Shown here piece by piece: positions 51,369-60,493 of a stretch of DNA of 64,000 nucleotides; within the stretch, counting starts at the first letter, position 1; each line of letters starts with the position of its first letter. The stretch spans positions 1 to 64,000 of the forward strand of contig NZ_RBAH01000030.1 in the NCBI RefSeq assembly GCF_003626695.1. Direction: 5' to 3'. The position numbers were made by a program, and so were the translations under genes. Under the pieces are notes generated by a model, which saw only the letters and a list, made by a program, of their open reading frames with translations, made no database searches and was not told where the DNA came from. Origin of the DNA: Paenibacillus ginsengarvi (GTDB lineage: Bacteria; Bacillota; Bacilli; Paenibacillales; NBRC-103111).

Positions 51369-52247
51369 ATGAACCGAACGACTTGGCCGGAAAAAATATT
51401 CGATGCGTGCAACGTACTCTTTCTCGTTCTGCTGATGGCGGTAACGGTATACCCGGTGCTGTATGTCGCGCTTGCATCGATCAGCGACGCGGGGCGCATG
51501 ATGGGACATCACGGCTTGCTGCTGAAGCCGCTCGGCTTCTCGCTCGATGCGTACAAGAACGTGTTTGACAATCCGATGATTCTGAAAGGATACGGAAATA
51601 CGTTTTTCGTCGTTATCGTCGGACTGGCCTTCAATATCGTACTGACCGCTTTCGGCGCTTACGCGCTGTCGCGCAAAAGCCTCGGCTACCGCAAGCCGAT
51701 CATGCTGTTTATCGTCTTCACCATGTTTTTTAACGGCGGACTCATTCCGTTTTACTTCGCGGTTAAAGGAGTCGGGCTGCTGAACAGTTTGTGGGCGCTT
51801 ATTATTCCCCAGGCGATCAACACCTTCAATCTGATTTTGATGAAAACGGCTTTCGAAGCGATCCCGGACAGCCTGGAGGAGTCCGCCAAAATCGACGGCG
51901 CGAACGATTTCGTCATTTTGTTCCGCATCATTTTGCCGCTGTCGATGCCGGTCGTGGCCGTCATGCTGCTTTATTACGGCGTCAGCCACTGGAACTCGTG
52001 GTTTCAGGCGATGATCTTCCTGCAGGACCGTTCTATGTATCCGCTTCAGCTCGTGCTGCGCGAGATTTTGCTTCAAGGCGAAGTCAGCTCGATGCAGAGC
52101 GGCGCCGCCGCCGGCGATATCGCCATGCTGTCCGTCACGCTGAAATATGCAACCATCATCGTGGCAACGGTGCCGATCCTGCTCGTGTATCCGTTTTTGC
52201 AAAAGTATTTCGTCAAAGGCGCTTTAATCGGCGCAATCAAAGGATAG
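51369..52247 (+). CDS. Sugar ABC transporter permease, YtcP/LplC-like
   Basis: A 292-residue second permease. Six helices are predicted; the EAA loop reads DSLEESAKIDGANDFVILFR and the C-terminus ends FVKGALIGAIKG, as is standard for the YtcP/LplC family. ATG at 51369 is preceded by GGAGG at 8 bases; TTG 51363 is less likely. With the upstream permease it forms the channel for the sugar bound by the lipoprotein at 48673. Confidence 0.93.
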   Translation: MNRTTWPEKIFDACNVLFLVLLMAVTVYPVLYVALASISDAGRMMGHHGLLLKPLGFSLDAYKNVFDNPMILKGYGNTFFVVIVGLAFNIVLTAFGAYALSRKSLGYRKPIMLFIVFTMFFNGGLIPFYFAVKGVGLLNSLWALIIPQAINTFNLILMKTAFEAIPDSLEESAKIDGANDFVILFRIILPLSMPVVAVMLLYYGVSHWNSWFQAMIFLQDRSMYPLQLVLREILLQGEVSSMQSGAAAGDIAMLSVTLKYATIIVATVPILLVYPFLQKYFVKGALIGAIKG

Positions 52248-52280
52248 ATCCCTGCATCACTCGCCTTCGCTCAGGCTGCC

Positions 52281-52302
52281 GGCCGCCAATCGGCGGCCTT
52301 TT
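52281..52302. terminator. Terminator between convergent genes
   Basis: GGCCGCC (52281-52287) and GGCGGCC (52292-52298) with an AATC loop, then TTTT, downstream of the permease operon and facing the leftward beta-helix gene. Confidence 0.82.
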
Positions 52303-52336
52303 CGCGTTTTGCGGGGCAAGGGATCTGCCGCCACTG

Positions 52337-54211
52337 TCACAACCGGTTCGCCGAGGCCGTGATCGTTCCGGTTCCGGCATCAAGGAAGGAAGCGGTTTCC
52401 CCGCCGTCCAGCAAGTCGTTGTTGATCGCAAAGTTTTGGGAGCTGGCCGCATCGGATATATTCAGTCCGTACCTCGGCCGAACGGTACCCGAGCCTTTGC
52501 GGGCGGTGTTCATCTGAATCGTGTTATAGCTGCTCATCTCCGCGATGAGTAGGTTGTCGTACGTGTTGTGGGCCTCTTGGCCATTTCCGATACATGTATT
52601 CGATAAGATTTGGTTCCACCCGGACTTATTTCGCAGCCACAAGCCTGCTTGCATATTGTCATTGCATATGTTCCCCTGCAGCTTGTTGTAGGAAGATTCC
52701 CACAGCTGAAGCCCGTAACGGTTGCGGACGATCAGATTGCCGGATACGTCGTTATGCAGGCAAGTCGCGCCGACGAGGCGAATGCCGAACTGATTGCCGT
52801 CGCACTGGTTGTCGGTCACGAGGCAATAGCGGGCATGCGTCAGATTGATGCCTTCATTTTGATTTCCTTTGCACAGATTGCTCTGAAAAAGGTTGTAGCC
52901 GATATCGGTCGCGCTCGTTCCTTCTACGACGATCCCTTTTGTTCCGTTGCCAAGCATCGAATTGCCGATGAACTGGTTATACTGGTTTTTGCCGGTCTTG
53001 GTATTTCCGCCGACCCGGATTCCCATGTCGGTATTGCCGCTGCAGCTGTTATACAGTACTTTGTTGTACGAGGCGCCCCGAATCTGGATGCCGCGAGTAT
53101 TGCGGTCGCATACGTTGCCTTCGAGCAGATTGTCGCGGGCGTTGTCGGCGGTCGTGCCGTAGATGGCGATGCCGCTGCCTTTATTGTCGCTGCAGTCGCA
53201 CTCCACGACCGAAAAGTCGCGAACGGCATCTCCTTCGTTCGGTTCGATATCGATGCCGCTTTGCGGCTCGACGCCGTTCGTGCGGATGAACCGGCTGCCG
53301 AAGGCGAGTCCGCCGATGCAGGAAGTAACGGACATGCCCTGCCGTCTGTTGTTCTCGCACGTCACGTGCAGGATTTGGATATTTTCGCAAGCCGCCTGAT
53401 TGGAGCCGCTGTCGATACCGATATAGATGGCGTCACCCCAGCAATCCCGAATGACCGTGTCCCGGATCGTCACGTTGCGGCTGCTGCGGATCGAAATGCC
53501 CATGCCGTGTTCGCCTGTAGAAGCGAGATGCTCGTTGCGGTCGCCCATAATCGTTCCGCCCTGGATCGTTACACGGTCTTTGTTAATCACATTGACAATA
53601 TGGTACAAATTCGCTGCGTTTGGTATCGCTTTCAAAATAGCGGCGGGCGATAACAGTAAGTTCGTGTTGCTGTTCGGCTTCAAAGCCACAAGCGCATTGA
53701 TCATATAAACGCCGTCCGGCACCAGCACCGACCCGCCGCTCGCGGGAACGGTGTCGAGCGCCCGCTGAATGGCGGCCGTATCGTCCGTGCTTCCGTCGCC
53801 TGCGGCCCCGAACCACCTCGCATTAAGCGGCTCGTCTCCGATAACCCGCTTGAACCGGGCGCCCGCCGCGGAAACGACGATCGTTCCCGTATTATCCGCC
53901 GACGCCGTATCTCCCGGATCGTACACAAACCAGCCTTCCTTGCCCCTATCCGCCACAAAATAAAGCGTATCCGCATCGGGGGACGAATTCGTTCTAAGCT
54001 CGGCTATCGTGGTCTTCCGGCACCTGCAGCGGTGCAGCGGGTTGCACTCCTCTACGTCACCCGGTCCGTAGGCAGCGTTTATCACGGACAGACCATGATT
54101 TCCTGCCTTCGCCGCTAGCAAGCTGCTGTTCATAAATATCGCTGCCGCACCGGTAACGCCCAAAGAGGCGAGCAGCTTTCTTCTGCTGAGCTTGTCTTTT
54201 TCACCAATCAT
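52337..54211 (-). CDS. Tat-exported right-handed beta-helix protein
   Basis: A 624-residue protein with a twin-arginine signal (LSRRKLLASLGVTGAAAIF). The pectate-lyase-3/GH28-like entry is WFGAAGDGSTDDTAAIQRAL, followed by about 15 short parallel beta-helix turns rich in N-x-x-x-G-N (NosD-like). ATG at 54211 follows GGAGG. It is the second Tat beta-helix gene in the region, and like the first it lies next to an AraC gene of the same subfamily, here divergent. It is probably a lyase or glycan-binding protein for the sugar handled by the nearby transporter. Confidence 0.82.
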   Translation of the reverse strand: MIGEKDKLSRRKLLASLGVTGAAAIFMNSSLLAAKAGNHGLSVINAAYGPGDVEECNPLHRCRCRKTTIAELRTNSSPDADTLYFVADRGKEGWFVYDPGDTASADNTGTIVVSAAGARFKRVIGDEPLNARWFGAAGDGSTDDTAAIQRALDTVPASGGSVLVPDGVYMINALVALKPNSNTNLLLSPAAILKAIPNAANLYHIVNVINKDRVTIQGGTIMGDRNEHLASTGEHGMGISIRSSRNVTIRDTVIRDCWGDAIYIGIDSGSNQAACENIQILHVTCENNRRQGMSVTSCIGGLAFGSRFIRTNGVEPQSGIDIEPNEGDAVRDFSVVECDCSDNKGSGIAIYGTTADNARDNLLEGNVCDRNTRGIQIRGASYNKVLYNSCSGNTDMGIRVGGNTKTGKNQYNQFIGNSMLGNGTKGIVVEGTSATDIGYNLFQSNLCKGNQNEGINLTHARYCLVTDNQCDGNQFGIRLVGATCLHNDVSGNLIVRNRYGLQLWESSYNKLQGNICNDNMQAGLWLRNKSGWNQILSNTCIGNGQEAHNTYDNLLIAEMSSYNTIQMNTARKGSGTVRPRYGLNISDAASSQNFAINNDLLDGGETASFLDAGTGTITASANRL

Positions 54212-54488
54212 TTCAATTCCTCCGATCGTTTTATGCCCGGCTGCGCGAAGGGGGCCGGTTCTTTCGCAATAGGCTGAGAGCTTGCGGCGTTCGATGCAAC
54301 GTTTACGTTCCCGCCTGAGGCCTATATGGCTCATGGTACCGTTCTTCGCCTTAGCGGCTCTATACATAATGGAACATGAAATTGATGTAATTCTATCCTC
54401 TTTTCAGGAAGTCACTATTGGAGGGGTGCGGAACAGAATGATTTTGTTATAATAAAATCAGGAAGATTAGCGGGGCACATGGGGGGAC

Positions 54489-55394
54489 ATGCGGATGGCA
54501 CAACCGGAGCTGCTTGATCATCCGGCAGTTGGTAAGCGCTTTCCATTTCGGGTAACGGACGTTAGTATTCAGTTCGACGGCCATTTGGTCAAGCCGCATT
54601 GGCATGATCATATCGAGTTAGTCAAGGTTGTGAAGGGGCGTGTGCTCGTTACGCTCGATCAGGACCAGTTCGAAGCCGGCGAAGAGGACATCGTCTTCAT
54701 CAACAGCCGGCAAATCCATTCGATCCGGTCGTTAACCGACCGGCAAGATCGCATCAACGGGATCATTTTCGACAAATTTTTTGTCACTAACTTTTTGGAG
54801 GGCTTCGACAGCATGCACGCCTGCCATTTGTTTGTGAGTGCCGGCGCCTGCTCGGGCCGGTTGTCGATTTCCCCGGGGGATCCGATTTGGAGCGACCTGA
54901 ATGAAGGGATGGAAGCGGCCAAGCATGAGTTTAACGGCAAACGCCTTTGTTACGAAATGGCGATCAAGTCCAGCATATACCGAATATTGACGGCCGTTAT
55001 CCGTTCTTACTGGCAGCCTGGCGCCCCGATTGCCGGAGCAATCGCGGGGAGAAACGAACATAAGCTCTCCTTGATCCGCCCGGCTCTGAACTATATCGAG
55101 GAGCATATTGCCGAACCTGTTTCGGTCGACGTTTTATGCAAAGCGAGTAATGTGAGCCCCAATTATTTGAGCCGGCTTTTCAAGGAGGTTGTCGGGGTTA
55201 CGATTACGCGCTACCTTACCTCGACGCGGATTCATCTGGCCAAACGCATGCTGGCTGGTCGGGAGCTGACCGTTACCGAAATCGCTGAGAGAAGCGGTTT
55301 TTGCAACATTCATTATTTCGGGAAAAAGTTCAAAGAGGAGACCGGCTTCAGCCCTTCCGAATTTCGTTCCAATGTAAAAAAGCTTGAATTGTAG
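54489..55394 (+). CDS. AraC-family regulator, paralog of the one at 44816
   Basis: A 301-residue regulator with a cupin sensor (GKRFPFRVTDVSIQFDG, KPHWHDHIELVKVVKGRVLV) and a C-terminal double HTH (VDVLCKASNVSPNYLSRLFK; VTEIAERSGFCNIHYFGKKF) ending FSPSEFRSN. It is colinear over its full length with the 44816 product. ATG 54489 or 54495 follows GGGGGG. A perfect TATAAT at 54449-54454 lacks a good -35. It is divergent from the 52337 beta-helix gene and likely activates it. Confidence 0.9.
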   Translation: MRMAQPELLDHPAVGKRFPFRVTDVSIQFDGHLVKPHWHDHIELVKVVKGRVLVTLDQDQFEAGEEDIVFINSRQIHSIRSLTDRQDRINGIIFDKFFVTNFLEGFDSMHACHLFVSAGACSGRLSISPGDPIWSDLNEGMEAAKHEFNGKRLCYEMAIKSSIYRILTAVIRSYWQPGAPIAGAIAGRNEHKLSLIRPALNYIEEHIAEPVSVDVLCKASNVSPNYLSRLFKEVVGVTITRYLTSTRIHLAKRMLAGRELTVTEIAERSGFCNIHYFGKKFKEETGFSPSEFRSNVKKLEL

Positions 55395-55481
55395 CGGCTG
55401 GAAGGCTAAGGAGTGTTTAACCTTTGAATGGCCCGAGTCCGAGGGCGGGAAGCGTCAAAGGCTGTACGGTTTGCAAACGCC

Positions 55482-56111
55482 CTACAGGAACATCGTCTCC
55501 AGCTTCCGGAATGCGGAAGGAGGGGGGCCGTCCCGGAGACGGCTTGCGATGAGAGCGGCGCACGCCTCGGAGCTGGATACGGAGGTGTCGACCTCCATAT
55601 CGTATAAGCCAGGCGTATGGACGGCTTGCTGCCATAAGCGGACCGGTTTCGGAATCGAACCGTCGTTTGCTAGTCCGGAACCCCATGTGGCAAGCCTTCG
55701 TTCTATAATAACCTCGATCGGGCAGCGGACGCCCACGAACAACACCGGAAGTCCGGTCAACCGCCTGGCGCAGGCATACAGGATGCCGCGCGGGATCGAG
55801 TAGGCATCGTGATGGCCGACGTCCACCACGACGTTGATGCCCAAGCGGCTGTGCGCCGCGATCGATTCATACATCGCTTCGTATAAGTTGACGATTAGCG
55901 GTTCGAGATCGGGACGTTCGCCGCCGGGCCGAAGGCCGATTCCGGGCTGAAAACGCTTCGGGGTCATAGCCATAAACCGGTCTACACCCATGTTTATCCA
56001 CACGCCGTCGAACGTATTCTGGATCACGTCCGCAATGCTTGATTTCCCGGACCGCGGCGTCCCGTTCAGTATGACAATTTGGCCTGGCTTCTCCGTGTTA
56101 CTGCTCTCCAC
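55482..56111 (-). CDS. Chloramphenicol phosphotransferase-like P-loop kinase
   Basis: A 209-residue single-domain kinase. The P-loop is LNGTPRSGKSSIA near residue 17; the substrate region has VWINMGVDRFM; VVVDVGHH and RCPIEVIIERR follow, matching the CPT family of Streptomyces venezuelae chloramphenicol 3-O-phosphotransferase. Bacterial relatives are widespread and many have unknown substrates, so resistance should not be assumed. It starts at GTG 56111 with AAGGAGGG 8 bases upstream. It converges on the AraC gene. Confidence 0.8.
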   Translation of the reverse strand: MESSNTEKPGQIVILNGTPRSGKSSIADVIQNTFDGVWINMGVDRFMAMTPKRFQPGIGLRPGGERPDLEPLIVNLYEAMYESIAAHSRLGINVVVDVGHHDAYSIPRGILYACARRLTGLPVLFVGVRCPIEVIIERRLATWGSGLANDGSIPKPVRLWQQAVHTPGLYDMEVDTSVSSSEACAALIASRLRDGPPPSAFRKLETMFL

Positions 56112-56341
56112 GATTTATCCCTCCTTGAGCTGTTATTACTCATGTCCCCCAGATATTTAGTCCAAGTATATAACCTCAGCTGGCATTGAGCAATGTAACG
56201 ATCCGGTCAAGAAGGTATCCGATCCTATTCACACCTCCGTGGAATGATACCAGTCTCTGTCAAAGCAAAACCGATTTATGCTTGTCGGCAGCTGATTATT
56301 GGTTGTAAGCCGAAGCTTTGAGCAGAATATGGAAAAAACAG

Positions 56342-56371
56342 TTTACACGAACCCCTCTGCGATTATATAAT
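56342..56371 (+). promoter_or_regulatory. Sigma-A promoter for the SLH-protein leader
   Basis: TTTACA (56342-56347), an 18-bp spacer and a perfect TATAAT (56366-56371), about 35 bases before the c-di-GMP aptamer. Confidence 0.82.
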
Positions 56372-56406
56372 GTGTAGGCACAAAGCACCAATGTAGTTCG
56401 AAAAGC

Positions 56407-56500
56407 CCAATACGATAATGGCAAACTTATTGAAAAATAAGGACGCAAAGCTACGGGCCTAAGGCGGATTATACCGCTATGGCAGCCGGGTTGCCGAGGG
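56407..56500 (+). promoter_or_regulatory. c-di-GMP-I (GEMM-I) riboswitch
   Basis: GGCAAAC, a P2 hairpin capped by GAAA (TTATTGAAAAATAA), GGACGCAAAGCT, CGGGCCTAA, a second hairpin and GGCAGCCGGGTTGCC occur in class order. It is the second such aptamer in the window, and a terminator follows before the SLH gene. Surface-protein expression should therefore respond to cyclic di-GMP. Confidence 0.93.
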
Positions 56501-56519
56501 TACATCGATTGCCGCATCG

Positions 56520-56543
56520 AAGCTCTCCGGGGGGCTTTTTTTT
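56520..56543 (+). terminator. Terminator of the second c-di-GMP riboswitch
   Basis: AAGCTCTC (56520-56527) pairs with the GGGGGCTT arm with G-T pairs, followed by eight T. TCGATTGCCGCATCGA lies just upstream as a further hairpin and may be part of the switching platform. Confidence 0.8.
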
Positions 56544-56590
56544 GTTGCTTTTGCGGCGCATCCAGAGATAACAGAGCGGAGGAACAGACA

Positions 56591-59170
56591 GTGTTGAAAA
56601 AATGGTTTAGCGGATTTACGGCGGTGGCGATGGCCGCAAGCATCGGCCTATCGTCCGCCTATGCCGCAGACGCTTCGGCAGAAAAGTCTGCCGGGGCGGC
56701 AGTAAGCCCGATCGCGGCGGCGCAAACAGTTTCGCTGTCGGACGTAAAAGGGCATTGGGCGGAAGCGACGATTCGAAGTTATGTGGAGAAAGGCGTCGTT
56801 CAAGGGTACGAAAACGGAACGTTCCAGCCGGATCGAACGATCGCGAGGGCAGAATTTGTCGTACTGGTCAACAAGCTGTTTCATTACGAAAACATGGCCG
56901 AGGTTACGTTTTCCGACGTATCGGGCGGCGACTGGTTTTACCAGGATGTAAGGAAAGCGGAGAAAGCCGGATATATTTCCGGCTACGCGGACGGAACGTT
57001 CCGGGCGAACGCTCCGATTACCCGTCAAGAAATGGCCGTTTTATTCGCCAAGCTGTTGAAGCTTCCGGATTCAAACGCCGCCGGACGGTTTGCGGATACG
57101 GCGAACAGCCCGACCTGGAGCAAAGGAGCGATCGGGGCTGTAGCGGACGCTAAGCTGATGAACGGCTACGAGGCTAACGCATTCAGGCCGGAGGCGAATG
57201 TTACAAGAGCGGAAGCCGTAACGGTGCTGGAAAGAGCGGCCGCTTTAGGCCAAACCGTCTACGACAAAGCCGGCACATACGGTCCGGACACGGGCGTAGA
57301 GGTTGTTCGCGGCAGCGTGACCATTCAAGCGGCGGACGTAACGCTGAGGAATATGGAGATCGAGGGCGATCTTCTGCTCGACAAGCAGATCGGCGAAGGA
57401 GACGTGACGCTTTCGAACGTGAAAGTCCGCGGTACGACGACCGTGCGCGGCGGCGGCCCGAACAGTATTCATTTCGAAGATTCCGTCATGTTGTCCATTA
57501 TTGTCGACAAGGCGACGGGCAGCGTCCGGATCGTGGCCAACGGAGCGACACAAATCGCCGACATTACGGTTCAGTCGAGCGCCAAAATCGAAGCGGAGGC
57601 CGGCTCCAAAATCGACAATGTGACGCTGTCGGAGGCGCTGCCGAAAAACTCGCACGTCGAGATGGTCGGCTCGTACGAGTCCGTTAATATTGTAGCGACA
57701 AACATCGTCGTCGACATCCCGAAAGGTTCGATCAAAGATCTGAACGTTTCCGGGAAGGCGGAAGGCTCTTCCGTCAAACTCGGCAGCGAAGCCTCGATCC
57801 TTACTTTGATTGTGAATGCGGCTACGAGCATTTTGGGTCAAGGCAAGGTACAGAACGCGCAAATTAATGCAACAGGCGTTTCGATGGAAAAAGCCCCGGA
57901 AAAAACGACGGTCGGCTCCGGAGTCCCGGCGGATACGACGGTGAAAATCGGCGGCAGCGACGTTCAGGCGGGCGGACAAGCTCCGGAGGCAGGCGGCGGC
58001 AGCGGTGCAGGTTCCGGTGCAGGCGGCTCCACGGGCGGAGAGAACAACGGAGGTTCTACGGGCGGAGATAGCGGTGGTTCGATCGATGGAGAGAACAACG
58101 GTGGCTCCACGGGCGGAGACAACGGTGGTTCGACTGGTGGAGGCAACAACGGGGGTTCCACAGGCGGAGAGAACAACGGAGGTTCCAATGGCGGAGGCCA
58201 AAACCCTGGTCCTGGCGTTCCAGTGAACCCGCTGCCAACCGGGGACATCCCTGTTATTGTGCAGGCGCCCTACCGGGGAACTGTCGGCGACAGTGTGTAC
58301 GTAGCTTCCAGTATGGCCGGCTCGGTCTACATTGTGAACTATGACGTAACCAGATCGTTTCTTGTTTTGGAAGATGCCGTGAAAGTCGGCAAGGCTGTCA
58401 AGCAGCAGCTTGTAGCCAATACGGTTGTCCAAGGCGTGTACAGCGCCAATGTCGATACGGCTTCCCTCAGCAAATCGATGGTCGATTTCAAAATCATCGC
58501 GCTCAGCGAAGGATACCAGCTTTCGAATCCGTCTTCCATCCAGCTGTTTGCCGCTCCTAACGATCCGCTGCAACATTCGAAGGATTCGTTCGGTGCAGGG
58601 GAATTTACGAACAAGCGGGTTCAATTCAATTTTAACAAGTCGATCGTGAATAATCTGGCCGATGCTTCCGCCCTGAAAGCGGCGGTCACGTATTCGAGAG
58701 ACGGCGGCGAGTTCGTGCCGCTGGCAACGGACGATAAAGTGGAACTTATGAATAATGCAGTCGTCATTTCCTTTGCTAAGCCTTACACCGGCGCGAACAA
58801 CCGTTGGAAGCTGGCGGCGGGCTCTGTCAAGGACGCGCAGGGCAACGTATTTACGGAAGAACGCATTACTTACAACATACCGGCGCGCGCGATCGTATCG
58901 AAAATGTCTTATGCCTCGAGCTTCCGGGCAGGAGAACCGATCACCGTACGACTCAATATGCCTGAGACGGTTTACTTGATTCCGGCGGGTCTGACCTGGA
59001 ATACGAAGTTCGATATCGAGAACGAGGTCGTAGCGAAACGCGCGACCAAAGCGATTATTGACGCATCCGAAGTCGATCGCGACGTGGAGCTGCCGACCGA
59101 AGGTCTTGCCCCGGGCAGCTATCGCATTATGGTTTACGCAGGCAATGACATCTTCGTAACAATTCGCTAA
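56591..59170 (+). CDS. S-layer homology (SLH) domain surface protein
   Basis: An 859-residue cell-surface protein. A signal peptide ends near SSAYA. Three SLH domains follow (~49-98, 106-160, 165-217) with motifs such as GYENGTFQPDRTIARAEF and GYADGTFRANAPITRQEM, which anchor to pyruvylated wall polymer. Residues ~230-455 look like a beta-solenoid (VTLRNMEIEGDLLL, ADITVQSSAKIEAE). A Gly/Ser/Asn repeat linker spans ~467-550, and ~300 residues of beta-rich domain end the protein. GTG at 56591 has GGAGG at 8 bases. Control by c-di-GMP suggests a biofilm or adhesion role. Confidence 0.9.
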   Translation: MLKKWFSGFTAVAMAASIGLSSAYAADASAEKSAGAAVSPIAAAQTVSLSDVKGHWAEATIRSYVEKGVVQGYENGTFQPDRTIARAEFVVLVNKLFHYENMAEVTFSDVSGGDWFYQDVRKAEKAGYISGYADGTFRANAPITRQEMAVLFAKLLKLPDSNAAGRFADTANSPTWSKGAIGAVADAKLMNGYEANAFRPEANVTRAEAVTVLERAAALGQTVYDKAGTYGPDTGVEVVRGSVTIQAADVTLRNMEIEGDLLLDKQIGEGDVTLSNVKVRGTTTVRGGGPNSIHFEDSVMLSIIVDKATGSVRIVANGATQIADITVQSSAKIEAEAGSKIDNVTLSEALPKNSHVEMVGSYESVNIVATNIVVDIPKGSIKDLNVSGKAEGSSVKLGSEASILTLIVNAATSILGQGKVQNAQINATGVSMEKAPEKTTVGSGVPADTTVKIGGSDVQAGGQAPEAGGGSGAGSGAGGSTGGENNGGSTGGDSGGSIDGENNGGSTGGDNGGSTGGGNNGGSTGGENNGGSNGGGQNPGPGVPVNPLPTGDIPVIVQAPYRGTVGDSVYVASSMAGSVYIVNYDVTRSFLVLEDAVKVGKAVKQQLVANTVVQGVYSANVDTASLSKSMVDFKIIALSEGYQLSNPSSIQLFAAPNDPLQHSKDSFGAGEFTNKRVQFNFNKSIVNNLADASALKAAVTYSRDGGEFVPLATDDKVELMNNAVVISFAKPYTGANNRWKLAAGSVKDAQGNVFTEERITYNIPARAIVSKMSYASSFRAGEPITVRLNMPETVYLIPAGLTWNTKFDIENEVVAKRATKAIIDASEVDRDVELPTEGLAPGSYRIMVYAGNDIFVTIR
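58020..58200 (+). repeat. Low-complexity Gly/Asn/Ser linker repeats
   Basis: Units of about 24-36 bases containing GGCGGAGA(G/C)AACAACGG recur about eight times and encode GGSTGG(E/D/G)NNGG runs in the SLH protein. The repeat number may vary between strains. On the reverse strand the same DNA yields proline-rich shadow frames. Confidence 0.85.
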
Positions 59171-59206
59171 TTGCATCGAATAGCTTCACCAAAGATCAGC
59201 CCGGGA

Positions 59207-59243
59207 CGCTACCTTCAGAGAAGCGAACCCGGGCTGTTTTTTT
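59207..59243 (+). terminator. Rho-independent terminator
   Basis: CAGCCCGGG (59207-59215) and CCCGGGCTG (59228-59236) form a 9-bp stem followed by seven T, 36 bases after the SLH gene. Confidence 0.92.
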
Positions 59244-59303
59244 GCGCGAAGATGCGTTATTGTTTCATGCTGTGTTATGATTTTATGGAAGAAGGTGATT
59301 TCT

Positions 59304-60320
59304 ATGAAAACATTGCAGGTTAGCCGGATTCAGGATCTGTTCGATCAATTTACTGGAATGGTCGAGGGAGATGTCCGGCATGGCGGCACGGATCAAACGC
59401 TTGCCATTCCTTCGCATATAGGCAAGGGAAGCGTAACAAGGACGCGGATTCGGCCCGGTATGGAAATTATGCTGACGGACATTACGTTCGAGCAGGATAT
59501 GAAGGTTCAGATTCAGGAATCGTGCTCGTTGTTTGAGCTCAGCTACTGCGTGAGCGGAGAAATATATTGCGAATGGAGCGGCAAAAACAGCTTGACGAGT
59601 TCGCATACCGGCAATGTGCTTTTTCTGGAGGATGTTCGGGTTTATGAAGAGAAGAAGGCGGGCATCCGCAACCTGCTGCTGGAAATCAGGCTCACCCCTG
59701 ACCAGCTGCTGAACTATGCCGAAGAATTGACGGAGAAGCGGCAGATGGAAGCCTGGCTGGGTCATCATCGCGGCAATATCGATCGGTACCCGGACACGCC
59801 GGCCATTCAAAGATGCGTTTCCGACATGATTCATTGTACGCATATGGGTGCGATGAAGCGGCTGTACATGGAAAGTAAAGCGCTGGAGCTATTCGCTTTA
59901 TTCGGGCAAGCGGACGGCTGCGGAAACGCCGGCGGAACTATGTCCCTTCGCCATGACGATATTGCCGGACTGCACCAGGCACGCGAGCTGGTGATCCAGC
60001 ATTATGAGTACCCGCTGTCGATCCGCGAGCTGGCCCGGCGCGTCGGCATCAATGAGTTCAAGCTGAAGAAGGGCTTCCGCGAATTGTTCGGCATGACGAT
60101 TTTTGAACTGGTGCGTCAAATCCGGATGGAGAAGGCGCTTTGGTATATGGAAGTCGCCCATCTGAATGTCGGGGAAACCGCCGCTTCGGTCGGGTACAGC
60201 AACGCGAGCAATTTTACGACGGCGTTTCGCAAGTTTTACGGCTGCAATCCGTGCGACTATGTCAAACGGATGGGCCGTGCTGATAGGGAGCAGACGGCGC
60301 TGGGCAGCGAATGGATCTGA
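59304..60320 (+). CDS. AraC-family regulator, siderophore-type (PchR-like)
   Basis: A 338-residue regulator. The N-terminal part matches the PchR-like group (SRTRIRPGMEIMLTDITF-type block, here VTRTRIRPGMEIMLTDITFE, and LSYCVSGEIYCEW). The C-terminal HTH pair is IRELARRVGINEFKLKKGFR and VGETAASVGYSNASNFTTAF, ending YGCNPCDYVKR. Such proteins often activate siderophore export or uptake genes. ATG at 59304 has GAAGGTGA upstream. The MFS exporter that follows is the likely target. Confidence 0.85.
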   Translation: MKTLQVSRIQDLFDQFTGMVEGDVRHGGTDQTLAIPSHIGKGSVTRTRIRPGMEIMLTDITFEQDMKVQIQESCSLFELSYCVSGEIYCEWSGKNSLTSSHTGNVLFLEDVRVYEEKKAGIRNLLLEIRLTPDQLLNYAEELTEKRQMEAWLGHHRGNIDRYPDTPAIQRCVSDMIHCTHMGAMKRLYMESKALELFALFGQADGCGNAGGTMSLRHDDIAGLHQARELVIQHYEYPLSIRELARRVGINEFKLKKGFRELFGMTIFELVRQIRMEKALWYMEVAHLNVGETAASVGYSNASNFTTAFRKFYGCNPCDYVKRMGRADREQTALGSEWI

Positions 60321-60493
60321 CGAAGAAGCTTCAAGCAGGCAGAGAGGGGCGTTCGGTTGCGAACGGCAGCTAGGCCGGCTTTTGGCTTTATTGCTCCCGG
60401 AGCAGGCAGACAAACTCCCGCTGCAGGTAGAACAAGAAGTCCTTTGGCGACGATAATCGGGTTCATACGATATCGATCCAGGAGGACAAGTCC

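Noticed and set aside
58020..58200. CRISPR or satellite array
   Set aside because: In-frame Gly/Asn/Ser codon repeats inside the SLH protein explain the periodicity.
57245..59176. 643-codon open frame antisense to the SLH protein gene
   Set aside because: It is a mirror frame of a GC-rich coding sequence, has no ribosome site, promoter or recognisable domain, and its composition is Arg/Val/His-rich as expected for a shadow.
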